NCBI RefSeq assembly: GCF_963169125.1
Contig: NC_084793.1
Span: forward strand, 212,996,652 to 213,060,651
Reading direction: 5' to 3'
From: Humulus lupulus
Lineage: Eukaryota; Streptophyta; Magnoliopsida; Rosales; Cannabaceae
DNA: 64,000 nucleotides
A program made the position numbers and the translations under genes. The notes under the pieces are model-generated. The model saw only the letters and a list, made by a program, of their open reading frames with translations. It ran no database searches and was not told where the DNA came from. Below are positions 45,517-56,141 of the stretch, one piece after another. Every line of letters starts with the position of its first letter. The stretch's first letter is position 1.

Positions 45517-46680
45517 CTTGGATTTGTGAGGATATTCTATCGACTTATGCGGTCCGGTACAAATCCAACATGTAAGAGGTTTCTAGAATAGAGGCTTACT
45601 ACCTTTGTTAGGAGAGTTAGACTCCATGCTCCTCTTCTCTCCTCCCCCACTCTTGCTCTGCTAAGACTTTCCCAAATTTTTACCTCCAACGTTGCTTCCG
45701 CTAGTCGACAGATTTATCTTCTTCAATTGCATGTTCCCTAATGAGTAATCAGTCAGTCGTTCGGCAGCAGCTTGAGCAGTGGCTAGGTCAACCACTCACT
45801 GTCTCTCGAGCTCTTGCTTTGCCCAAGGCTTCAAACCTTCTAAAAATGAAAAAAGCTTATCCACTTCGGACATGTTTTTGATATCAAGCATCAACCCAAA
45901 TAATTTCTTCATGTATTCTCAGATTATTCCAGTGTGCTTCAGCTCTCTCAACTGGCGTCGAGCTATGTAGGCGACATTTTCAGGGAGAAACTTCATCTTC
46001 AATTCTCTCTTTAAATCTTCCCATGTTGCTATGGTGCATCTTTCGTTCTGAATGTCATCATACTTTGTCCTCCACCATACTTTGGCATTCGCAGACAAGT
46101 ACATTGTTGCCATGGCGACCTTGCCATCTTCTAATTCAACTCTCACGTCTCAGAAGTAATGCTCCATATCAAAGAGGAAGTTCTCTAAGTCCTTTGCGTC
46201 TCTAGCCCCACCGTAGGGCCTCGGCTCAGGCACTTTTACCCTTCCGTATTCTATGCCAATGTGTCCTGTTGCGGGCTAATTCCCGACCGCCCTCATGGTA
46301 AGGTTCAGCTTAGTGTTCATCTCCAACATCTCATCCTTCAATGCCTCAACTGAACCCCTACAATTCTCTACGAGGTCATTTAGTGCTTCTTGAAGGTCTT
46401 TCACCGCCCGTTCCACTACCTCAATACGTTCCTCCCTCTGAGGACAATTGGATGTGCTTGAAAGGTTCTCCCTTCGCTCGATTGTAGTTATGCAGGCTAG
46501 TATATTGGTCGTATCTCGCTCACCACGCAGTTTTGTGTGTTGTTTGTCTTTGGTTCTAGCCTGACAGAGCTAAGATCCCTGACCCTCGTCCAGGCCATCT
46601 AGCTCTCCAACGTGCCTCTCCAGCACTTTGATCCTTTGGGTGTTGCTCACCATCATGCAGGGTCGCCAAGCTTTCTCTAA
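45517..46680 (-). pseudogene. Chromovirus-like gag, badly broken
   Basis: The capsid-like part is readable at 45919-46146 (MATMYLSANAKVWWRTKYDD, LKMKFLPENVAYIARRQL). A degenerate zinc knuckle CWICTGPHKSIEYPHK lies near 45530-45575. A coiled N-terminal part lies near 46300-46640. Many stops separate these segments. No reliable start was found. Confidence 0.65.
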
Positions 46681-46682
46681 CC

Positions 46683-46698
46683 TATCTTTGATACCAAC
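46683..46698 (-). promoter_or_regulatory. Primer-binding site of the chromovirus-like element
   Basis: TTGGTATCAAAGATAG on the minus strand directly follows the LTR terminus CCCGTGACA. It resembles the initiator-methionine tRNA site TGGTATCAGAGC with one change in the core. Confidence 0.75.
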
Positions 46699-47155
46699 TG
46701 TCACGGGCCACCAACTTCACTCTCGAATTGAAGGAACGTGCGATACTTGTTAGCACTCTCAGCTAGTAAGTCAGCCTAAAATTCACACCCGCAGAAAACA
46801 AACCCAACGGTTAGCCACGTTACAAGTCTCGCACATGTAAGGGCAATGACGAAACATAAGCAAGCACAAAGCAATCCATTCAAGGACAACATCCCACACA
46901 ACAACTAGAGCATACAACATAGGCAAGTGGCACGCGATGGCCTAATGAAGGTAACAAACAAGCAACACATAGACCATAAAGGAAGCATACACAAAGGGAC
47001 ATGGATAAACATCGTTTTATTCATATAAGGTCTTGATAGGGCAAAGGAGTACACAACTTTGGCCCCTATCTGTTGGTGGCCATGGTGCTTCCCTAAGTCA
47101 CTAAGCCACCTCCCCTTAAGAAGCCTTCTAGGGATACAAGGTCTTCCCAGTAACA
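46699..47155 (-). repeat. 5' LTR of the chromovirus-like element (457 bp)
   Basis: On the plus strand it runs from TGTCACGGG to CCCAGTAACA, an inverted terminus of the form TGTYACNGGG. The primer-binding site abuts its inner edge. The next bases TATTA could be one half of a target duplication, but the other half is lost with the 3' LTR. Confidence 0.8.
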
Positions 47156-47780
47156 TATTATGATTTTTGTTTGGGAAACATATGCATAATTACAAAATTT
47201 CCACTACCCTACCCCATGAGGTTGCTTGGTGCAAGACTTGACTAATGATCGAGCACCAAGGCATGCTCATACATACAAAATGGCCCCCCTAGAGGTGTGT
47301 CATGTCATAGCACGCCACACCTGTGAGGGGCGCCACGGCTCAAAATAGGAATTCGGCCAAAGTAGGTTTTGAGTGACGGGGACTCAAACTTAAGGGCTCG
47401 GTATCGATTCTACTACCCAGTTTAGTAGAATTCGACGTCTTGGGGGATAGGACTCGATCCGGAAACCTTTATTTGCTCAGTATTGATGGGATTCTATATT
47501 ATGGTTGTGACTAGGTTTACTGCTAGGGCTCAGATTAGGATCGTGCTCGAGGTTCATTCTTATAATACGTTGCGCTCGAACCTGAGGTAAGAAAACTGCA
47601 CCCAATACGTGTTATATGTGATTATGGCTTAGCCCGATTGCTAAGCGTGGTTATGATTAGGGCTCGAGCCTGTACGAATGAGCATGATTATGGTTATGCC
47701 TGTGATTTTTCGATAATCATGTTTGAATGCTTGGTATCTGGGTAATTGTTGAATGATGTATGCTCGTCTGTATTGTCTGG

Positions 47781-48000
47781 TTGAAAGGCTTTACTTATAA
47801 GTCAAGGATGACAATAGCGCGTTGAGCGCTGGTTAAAAGGCTTGACTTATAAGTCAAGGATGGCAATAGCATGCTGAGAGCTGGTTTAAAGGCTTGACTA
47901 ATAAGTCAAGGACGGCAATGGCGCCCTAAGCGCTGGTTGAAAAGATTAACTTATAAGTCAAGGACGACAATAGTGCACTGAGCGCAGGTTGATATGGTTT
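47781..48000. repeat. 52-bp tandem repeat, about four copies, inside the LTR
   Basis: The word ACTTATAAGTC (one copy ACTAATAAGTC) begins at 47793, 47845, 47897 and 47949, an exact 52-bp period; each unit continues AAGGAYGRCAATRGCGC...GCGCTGGTT. A further related copy lies near 48725, beyond the solo LTR. Confidence 0.85.
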
Positions 48001-48100
48001 GGCCTTACTAGGAGTGAGATATATGCTTGATCGACCCTATGGTCATTTGGAAATCAAAGCGCCAGGTATGCTGGGCCAACTCTAAGGCTGTTTATACAGA

Positions 48101-48622
48101 TGTTATACCCAAAAATTGGAGATCAATAACGTGGCAATAAAGGTGATAAGTGGCAGTGCATGATCAGTAAAAGACACATTAATAGTCAATAAATACATTG
48201 ACTCCTCAGAGTTGTGATAAAATATCCCGGTTCTAAGGGATATCAGTTGTATGACCCTAAGCCTATAAATAGGGGGCTTATGGGATGAGAGAGGGGCTTC
48301 TTCTGCTTCTTCTTTCTAGAGAGAGAAATTTGGGTCTGAGTATTCTAGAGAGAGAAAGTGCTGATATTTGAGAGGATTCTTGTATTTTTGCAATCGGTAC
48401 TGAAGAAACTCAGTTGGCTCAGTCCATCTGATCTTGAGTACGGATATATACATCACAACTCTAAGTGGATTAGGCTATTACCGACAATCGGGGCTGAACC
48501 ACTATAAAAATCTCCTGTGTTATTTACTTTTCTTTATTAAAACTGTCTGTTGTCGTTTACATTCTCTTGAAGGCTTGTTGTTATTGACGTTCTCACGTCG
48601 TTGGATAAAAACACAGTCAACA
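48101..48622 (+). mobile_element. Solo LTR (522 bp) with ACAGA target duplication
   Basis: It begins TGTTATACCC, ends AGTCAACA and is flanked by ACAGA at 48096-48100 and 48623-48627. TATAAATAG at 48264-48272 marks a plus-strand LTR promoter, followed by GAGAGAGAAA-rich leader. The host LTR continues on both sides. Confidence 0.9.
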
Positions 48623-49718
48623 ACAGAGGATAGGGCAATTGGCCCTGAGGTGACTCTATAATCACATGTCCAAGGGTAATGGACTCTTGTGTGACTTTAT
48701 AGTTGCTTATGTGGAATAAGAAGCTCAACTTATAAGTGGAGGATGACAATAGCATGTTGGACGCATGTCATTATGGCTAGGCCAACCTAGAAGCGTGATA
48801 TACACTTGTACGACCCCACATTCGCCTGAAATATAAAGTGCAAGGTATGCTTGCTAGCTCTAAGGCTAGCTAAAAATGGAATAGGGCAAGGGGGCCGTGG
48901 TTTGGCTCTATGGCCGCTTGTTTACGTTAAATTCGATATGCTCATTAGCCTTGAGCTATCGGTGAATGTATGATATAGCTGATTTTCGACCAACGTGTTG
49001 AATGTGGGGTTGGACAGCCATCGCATTGAGCATGGGGCTAACTGGAAAAGTGTGTGGATCCCAGGTCGTGAAGGTGATTTTACTTTGGAGGGTGTAGTCC
49101 CCACTTTTCTGGCATGAATCGTGAGTGGAATGCTTGTGTATGCATTTATCTCGGTAGGGTCGTTCAGCAAGACTGTCTTCCTGAGCTGTGTAATTGATTA
49201 TGTGAACATATTTGTAAGTTGTGGAACGTGTTTACAAATTTAAATGTATTGGATAATTATGAAGCATGTGTTTAGTGCTTTTGAGTATTTGAATATTATT
49301 ATGCCATGTGAGGTTTTCTTGCTGGACCTCGGCTCACGGGTGCTCTATGGTGCACGTATGGGCAAGGAATAGTTGGACCAACTCTGAGTTGGAGAGCTTC
49401 AAGGGCGGAGTGTACATATGCAGCCTTCTCGACTGCCACGGTTGAGACTACTTGTTGGAACTCGGGTTGAATCTAGAATTTCGCTACCTAGGCCAGCTTT
49501 TGGTGTTTATGTTGTTTATGTGTCAGTTTGTAAACCCTCTTAGGATCCCATGTACGAATCGAAACCTTTTAATGAAATTGTTGTTGTTGACCAAAATTTT
49601 TAATACCTAATCCTTGGGTTAGTTTCAATTACACGATTTCAGTCCACATTACTCGTTTAGCGAGTTAAGCACCATTTAAAAGTACATAGTGTAACGGTCC
49701 TAATTAGTAGAGGTTACA

Positions 49719-49735
49719 ACTTGGTATCATAGCGG
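49719..49735 (+). promoter_or_regulatory. iMet-type primer-binding site
   Basis: TTGGTATCATAGC at 49721-49733 differs by one base from TGGTATCAGAGC, complementary to the 3' end of initiator-methionine tRNA, and follows the LTR end by two bases. About 240 bp of leader follow, then unrelated DNA. Confidence 0.8.
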
Positions 49736-49979
49736 TCTAGGTTTAAGGGTTCCTAAAGACTGACTGGGTATGTACACTCGCTGCTGAAGATAAACTCGAC
49801 TCAGGGTTTGGTAATCATTGATGCGGTTATGTTTTTAACTGCTTAATTGACATATATGTGCCTTATCAGCATGCTAGAATAGATAGCGTGGTAATTATAT
49901 TGTTAAAAGCAGAGCTTATATACTGATGCATGAGTAGTATGTGCATGTGCTATAATATTATTATTGTATGTGAATGTTG

Positions 49980-51532
49980 TGTTGTTTGGTTTTGCTTGTG
50001 GGCAAGTCTTTAAAACAAACTAGTGTTTGTGTGGGCAAATCTCAACACATGAGAAGAGATTTCCTAGAGAGATAGCTAAGAGAGAGTGGGCAGCTAGGTA
50101 TAGAATATTAGTAGTGAATTTTTACCTTGTCAAATTTAGCTTACCTAATGCATTCTATAACACTACTATATATATGCAATTAACTAGGACATAAAATAGG
50201 TTTTAGTTACCCATTTTGTTTAATTATTTAATAATTATAATTAATTAAATACTTGTCAAAATCAAGTATTTATAATTTTGACCTTTATTTAATTCATTTT
50301 ATTAATATTAATACCAATTTATCAATATTAACAAAATTGTCTCAATTAGCTATAATACTCCCTTTTTGAGACTTTGCAAAAAAGTTAAAAGTTTCTTCTA
50401 TTTCTTTTCTCACAAAATATCAATAAATAATTTAACATTATTTATTTTCATTGACCTAGTCAATGTGATATTTTTATAATTAATAATTAAATTAATCATT
50501 CAAGATTACTAGGTTCATTTTGATAAAAGATGACATGGGGACCATGGATCTATGAACTTAAGCTACAATAAGTTACTGTGAGTTTATTTATAACAAATAA
50601 TCTCACTACCTTATTAATTCCTCGTGCTCCACTATAGACTCAGAATTGTACTCTTGAATTCATAGAACGTTTTACACCAAATGTAAATATGTTATCCATT
50701 GTTATAACCATAACCGTCATTCAATCCTCTATAGATGATTTACTAATGAGACGGGTGCAAATTACCGTTTTACCCTTCATTGGTATTTTATCCTTAACTC
50801 TCACTAAGTTCCTTGTAAATGATATTTCCGTAAATTTAATTACAGAAATGAGTACTCTATCATTTAACACTTGAGCCAAGCTATAAAAAAAATCATCATT
50901 TCACTTCTTAAACAGAAGCTATAGATTTCTTATCTATGATAAATACTCTCACTCAATTATACTACCAAATCTCCAATATGAAAGTATGAGCTAGTCTGTA
51001 GGGTAAGCTGGTAACGAACAAATCAAAAGACTTGAATAATACAATTAATAGAACATTAATCACTCAGAATTAAGATTGAATTGACCTATGGTCAACGTTC
51101 TGATATAATTAGATTAGAATATAACGATACTTATTTATCTTGTCAATAATCAATATCGGTCTAGTCCAATGTAACAAAACACATCTGATTTTATCTACTT
51201 GGTCAATGTTCTGAATATGACATCACACCAGATGTGTAAGTAGATCTTATCGTAGATTACTCAATCAGTAAAAATCCAGTGTACTGGTTTAATCTTAGGA
51301 CAAAATGCTTTTGAACATATAATTACAATTATAATCTATTGTGACGGAGTCACTATAATTGTAAATATACATATGTTCAAGATTTTATAAAAGTTTGTAT
51401 TAATAATAATTAATCATGTACTAAAACATGTAAACAACACAATTTGATTGAACAAAATGATTTCTACTACTTTATTGATAATGAATGAATTACATAGAAA
51501 TGTGGATTTATAAAGGCATAAAACCCAACAAT
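49980..51532 (-). repeat. Copia-type LTR-like AT-rich region, borders uncertain
   Basis: On the minus strand the right edge reads TGTTGGGTTTTATGCC from 51532, a plausible LTR start. The interior lacks genes and has LTR-like features; a left edge could not be fixed. It interrupts or abuts the copia-3 integrase tail (HIWRRSKPPSFLQQ). No polypurine tract or primer site was found next to it. Confidence 0.4.
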
Positions 51533-51539
51533 TGTTGAA

Positions 51540-54247
51540 GGAAACTTGGAGGTTTAGAACGTCTCCATATGTGTGCAAGAACCAAGTTGTTTTCCAAAGG
51601 AAGAGGAGTGGTGTCTGCATTCTTGGATACACTGCCTTGTTGGTCTTGGGCAGCAACTCGAAGTGTAGTATTTCGCACATGTAAAGGCAAAGAAGAGTCA
51701 GAAAAAAATGAATTAATATATATTATTAAGAAAGGGAAAAATTGTTTCATAAGAAAATTACATCTCTTGAGATAATAATATTGTTAGTTTCAATTTCTAG
51801 TACTTTAAATGCCTTTATACCTTTAGGGTAGCCAAGGAAAATGCATGGTTTAGCTCTAGGTGTAAATTTATGCCTAGTGCTTTTGAGGGTAGATACACAT
51901 CATAAACAACCAAATGAATGTAAATGAGCATAAGTATGGGGTTTAGAGTACAATACCTCAAAGGGAGTCTTTTTGTGCAGCGGTTTAGTTGGAAATCTAT
52001 TAATGAGGTGTGTAGCTGTGAGAACGACATCACCCTAGTAAATAAGAGCAACTCGGATTGAAAGAGTAACATTCGTGCAACATTTGATGGTATTTTCTTT
52101 CTACCACCGAATTTTGCTCAGAGCATTCAACACATGAAAAAATGAATAGTGCTTTGAGAGGCTAAAAAAATTTCAAAAGCCAATTCTTTGGCATTGTCCG
52201 ATTGGACAGCTTTAATAGTGAAACCAAAGTGGGTTTTTATCATGGCAAAAAAACTAGGAATAATAGAAGAAACATCAAATTTAAGTTTTTAATAAAAACA
52301 ACCAAGTACGTCTAGAATGATCATTCATAATGGTGAGAGAGTATTTTTATCCTTCTCTAGTATCTTGGGCATAAGGTCCCCATATATCTATGTATGAGAT
52401 CAAAAATTCAATCTGAAATGTTATTATTATTGGAAGGAAATGAAATTTTTCTTCATCTAGCAAGATGACAAACAGTACAAGGAGTATGAGGTTTTGTTGA
52501 AAGTGGAAAAAGACAAAGTGTTATCATTATTAGATGTGATGTGCAAAGTTGGGTATCCAAGACTATTATGCCAAATGTCATTGGCAACTACTGCATCATG
52601 AGCAAAAATCAACTTGTAGAGATTCCCAATGCATTCAGCCCTCCCAATCAAATAATGGTATAGGTTGTCCTGAATGGTACATTGGTGTGAGTCAAATGAT
52701 ACATTATAATTGGATTGTTGACAAAGAGCACTAACAAAATCAAGTTGATACGAAAAGTAGGTACATAGAATACATTATTCAAAATTATATTAGAAGATAG
52801 TTTGGCAATCCCAGCATGCAAAACAGAAGACCATTTGGCATTGAAACAAAGTTAGGGGATGAACATTTTGTGTCAAAATAAGTGAAAAAATGAGCATCTT
52901 TTGCGAATATGGTGGCTAGCACTAGTATCAATCAACCAAGAAGAGGAAGAGTTAGAATTGTTACCAAAAATTTGAGGAGTGGAAACAGTGGTGTCGATTG
53001 CTTGAGGTTGCATTTGATTAGCCAAGATGGTCATCAAATGCTGACATTGGGCGGCCCTGGGCATAGGCGGACTAGGCCCGTGCCTAGGGCCCACCCCTAC
53101 CCAGGACTCATTTTATTTAAAATTAGTTTAATTTTATTAGTTTAATTTTATATTACTAAATATTAGTTTAATTTTATTTAAAATTACATAAAAAAAATTA
53201 CATATACAAAAGGACCCATTTTTTCAAATTTATTAAAACCGTCTTAGGCCCACTTTTTTTCATGGTCGGCCCTGTTGGAAATAGCCGCTGCAGTGCCCTA
53301 AGTGGATGAATTTTGATGGTGTTCTTGTTTATATTGGTTCCAAGATTGAACAGGTGGATCCCATGACTTTAGTTTCCACCCAGGAGGGAACCTATGCAAC
53401 TTGTAGCATTTATACGCGTGTAGTTTTGAAGGCCATAATGGGTGCATAGATGGCTTCTTGCCAGTAAATTTGGAACCATGAGCAGGGGCATCAAAGGGTA
53501 ATGGGATATTGGAGAGGGGTCGTTGCTTTTCTTCTTGAATTGTCAAGGAGAAGACTTTGTTAATAGGGGGAAGAGGCTCCATCATCAGTATATTTCATCG
53601 AATTTGAGCATAGGACTCCATGAGCCCCATTAAAAAGTATAAGACGTAATCTTGGTGTTGATAGTCTGGGGTTTCTTTTGCACCACCACAAGAACATATA
53701 GTAATGTGGCGGAAGACACTAAGCTCATTAAACAGGGATTATAAATGAGTAAAGTAGGTTCTGATATCAAGTTCACATTGTTTGATGTTGGAGATTGACT
53801 ACTTCAATTGAAAAATCCTTAGGCCATTGCTTTGGCAGTATCGATTACGAAGATCTTGCCACATAGAGGAAGCTCTTTCACGATAGAGAATATTGGTTGC
53901 AATGTGAGGAGCTATTGAGTTAATAATACATCCCATCACCATGGAATTGCAATGGGTCCATAAGTTGCAGTTAGGATCATTGATTGGAGGTGTGGTATGG
54001 TTTCAAGAATGTAGCCAAATTTGTTCTTAGCCACAAGTGAAATCTTGATTGAATGAACCCAAGAGCTATAGTTGCTACCGCCTTGAAGAACTGCAGAGGC
54101 AAGAACGACCCTTAGTCAGAATGGGAGAGAAAATAAGGGTTTTTTAGAACTGTCGTTATCAATGCGGTGGCTGGGAGGAGTAGTTCGAAGCTCAGAAATG
54201 GAAGTTTCAATGACAGGGGTAGAGTGACCAAATCTTGTTCTGGCCAT
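51540..54247 (-). pseudogene. Copia-3 remnant: gag, protease, integrase; no RT
   Basis: Minus-strand gag starts MARTRFGHSTPVIETS at 54247 and has NDPNCNLWTHCNSMV, TNILYRERASSMWQDLR and a degraded knuckle with YKCYKLHRFPPGWK near 53400. Protease is recognised by SSSWLIDTSASHHI at about 52920, where the usual third residue after Asp is Ser. Pre-integrase DIWHNSLGYPT is near 52560 and integrase reads RSDNAKE-like and EQNSVVERKYHQ in several frames, followed by GYPKGIKAFKVLEIETNN. Stops are numerous. RT and RNase H are absent at the left end, so the element is truncated. Confidence 0.75.
53049..53274. mobile_element. MITE-like insertion in copia-3 gag/protease region
   Basis: About 226 bp interrupt the copia-3 reading. 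The left end is GGCGGCCCTGGGCATAGG and the right end is ATGGTCGGCCCTG; the ends are imperfectly inverted (CAGGGCCGACC on the right when complemented). The interior is AT-rich with TTAGTTTAATTTTA repeats. TTGG flanks both sides but is too short to be convincing as a target duplication. A small nonautonomous DNA transposon is the likeliest class. Confidence 0.5.
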
Positions 54248-54324
54248 GGAGAGAGGTGAGAACACCGAGAAAGAATAAGAAAAGGGAAAAGAAGAGGAAG
54301 AGAAGAAAAAATGGAGGAAATTTT

Positions 54325-54338
54325 CCTCTGATACCACA
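54325..54338 (-). promoter_or_regulatory. Primer-binding site of copia-3
   Basis: Minus strand TGTGGTATCAGAGG, an almost exact initiator-methionine tRNA site, lies between the LTR and gag. Confidence 0.8.
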
Positions 54339-54343
54339 ACAGA

Positions 54344-54599
54344 TGATGAAAGTAAAAAGGAAAAGCAATTCATTAAAAACAGAGCAAAACTGGTTATTTG
54401 ACTACTTGTGAAAGCTTGACCCTTTTTATATAAGGGATAAAACCAGAGAAAAAGTCATAACTAATATTAACTAACAAAGGAACTAAGTAACAAACTCTAC
54501 TACTCAAAATTAACAAATTAACATACACTATTAAGTAGCAAGGAGGATCCTAAAAAATAATAATATGAGAGGATAGATTCAACTAATAACTTTCCATCA
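54344..54599 (-). repeat. 5' LTR of copia-3 (256 bp)
   Basis: On the plus strand it runs from TGATGAAAG to CTTTCCATCA, an inverted terminus. TATATAAGGG at about 54437 lies on the plus strand, while the minus strand CCCTTATATAAAAAGG offers a TATA-like box in the right orientation. Short LTRs are usual for this kind of copia element. The partner 3' LTR was not found. Confidence 0.7.
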
Positions 54600-55185
54600 C
54601 ATTCAATAAGAGCATACTATATACGCTTAGAATTAGGAATGCATAATCGTATTTTCCATCAATGTGAGCTCCTTATACTCATCACTCACAAAACAAAATA
54701 TGAAGTAGTTTAAATTATATCTATACACTTTTTATAAGAAAAGAATTATCAAAATTAGTACCAAAAAAATATACAATTTTAAACTTATTTATTAAAATAA
54801 TATTAATTAAATCGAAATATATTAAATTAATTCTAAAACAATAAACAAGATTATAAAGTACATTATCTAAGGGTTGTTTAGATTATGAATTTTACTAGAG
54901 AAAAGTATTAGGAGAGAAAAAATAAAAGAAAATATATTGTTTAAATATTTATAATTGTTTATAATTTTATAAAATAATATTGCAGTTTTATTATTTTCCT
55001 AAAAAAAATTCTCCGATAAATTATATTTGATTTTCCCCTAAAATCCATGATGACTAGGATATTTGTTATATAAATTCCAAAAGGGTAAATAGTACTTGGG
55101 ACCTCAAGTTTTACCACTTGTATCACTTAGGTTCCTAATCTTTATTTTGTAGTAATTAGATCTCAACATTTACTTTGTTGCTCAC
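54600..55185. other. AT-rich spacer before Tat element 3
   Basis: No gene, RNA or clear repeat is visible. The last five bases, CTCAC (55181-55185), are the candidate target-site copy for element 3. Confidence 0.5.
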
Positions 55186-56076
55186 TGTTATCCAGATTTC
55201 CGGATAGCGTTTAGATGGATAGTCTCGGGGAACCAGAATTATCAAAGTCTTTCACGAAAGGAGACCAGAGCTTGCGGATGGACAGAAAGGCTCCGCCTCT
55301 CCCGTTTAGTGTCCAGCATACTCTTTCAAGCAACCGCGACGCGGAAGCTCGTCAATTCTCCCGGACTCCCGAAGGGATATCCTTCGGGGAAGGTCCTTCC
55401 AAGCTCTTCAGGTTACCTTCGCGGATACAGTTCCGTGCCTCGCACAGAAGAAGACCAAGCGGTCGAGTCATGGAGAAGGCATAGTTGGAATGATATCCGC
55501 CTGACACAGGATCCCGCCTGACACGCCCGACAGGTCGAGGCCGCACACATCCCAGCACGCCTAAAAGTACCATTTCGCCTACTGTTCCGCTAACAGCCTG
55601 GAAAAGACAGCTGCCTTTGTGCATTCCCCATAATTTCATGTAAATATACCCACATAGAGCCTGGTAGCCAGGCGATTACGGTAATTGTATCCCCTATTTA
55701 TGGCTGGTGTAATTAAGACTCAGGGGGAAAAGTAAAACCCTAATCCAAAACTGTAGCTATAAAGACCTCCTCATTTTGCAATAAGAAAGGAGAAAAAAAA
55801 AGGAACACATTACATAGAAAGAACTCTGCTAAAATCCCTCTAGCTTCGTCTTCTTCTAGAGAACTCGAGAGAAACACTGTGAGCTTGTGAGGTTCTTGTA
55901 CACCAGCCATTTTACTGTAATTCTCTACAAGTATAATAACATCGACTCGTGGACTAGGGCTCGTTAACGCCTGAACCACGTAAAAAACCTATTTGTCTAT
56001 TTATACTTATGCACTTCTACAGTTCTTATCTTTTTATTATTTTGTTTGTATTCGTTTCCGAAAAACTCGGTAAACA
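55186..56076 (+). repeat. 5' LTR of Tat element 3 (891 bp)
   Basis: It starts TGTTATCCAGATTTCC and ends GGTAAACA directly before the primer-binding site. A TATAAAG box at 55758-55764 is in the right orientation. CTCAC precedes it. The 3' LTR is beyond the window, so the left edge is supported only by the TGTTA/TAAACA terminus. Confidence 0.7.
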
Positions 56077-56097
56077 TTTTGGTGCTTTCATTGAGAG
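56077..56097 (+). promoter_or_regulatory. Primer-binding-site candidate of element 3
   Basis: TTTTGGTGCTTTCATTGAGA follows the LTR end. The core is identical to the site in element 1, which argues both use the same tRNA primer. Confidence 0.65.
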
Positions 56098-56141
56098 CTG
56101 TAGGGAGTTGTTAGTCAGCTCTTTTTCTGCGTACTGAAAAG

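Larger units (their letters stand above)
41077..47155 (-). mobile_element. Chromovirus-like Ty3/gypsy element, 3' end lost
   Basis: Minus-strand order: 5' LTR (46699-47155), iMet-type primer site, gag, protease, RT, one RNase H, integrase. There is no second RNase H, which separates it from the Tat elements. It ends at 41077 against the copia-2 LTR just where a chromodomain could follow, so neither chromodomain nor 3' LTR is present. A solo LTR interrupts the integrase. Confidence 0.8.
47320..49718 (+). repeat. Long gypsy-type LTR, 5' edge unclear, followed by a primer-binding site
   Basis: From about 47320 the sequence parallels the solo LTR at 14249-16535 (shared CTACCCRGTTTAGTAG and CCTGAGGTAAGAAAACTGCA). 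It ends GAGGTTACA at 49718, two bases before a primer-binding site, so it is a 5' LTR of a plus-strand element whose body is not present. The upstream portion 47156-47319 holds no recognisable feature. A solo LTR interrupts it at 48101-48622. Confidence 0.65.

Noticed and set aside
47156..47160. TATTA as proof of a target duplication for the chromovirus-like element
   Set aside because: The 3' LTR and its flank are lost, so the second copy cannot be seen.
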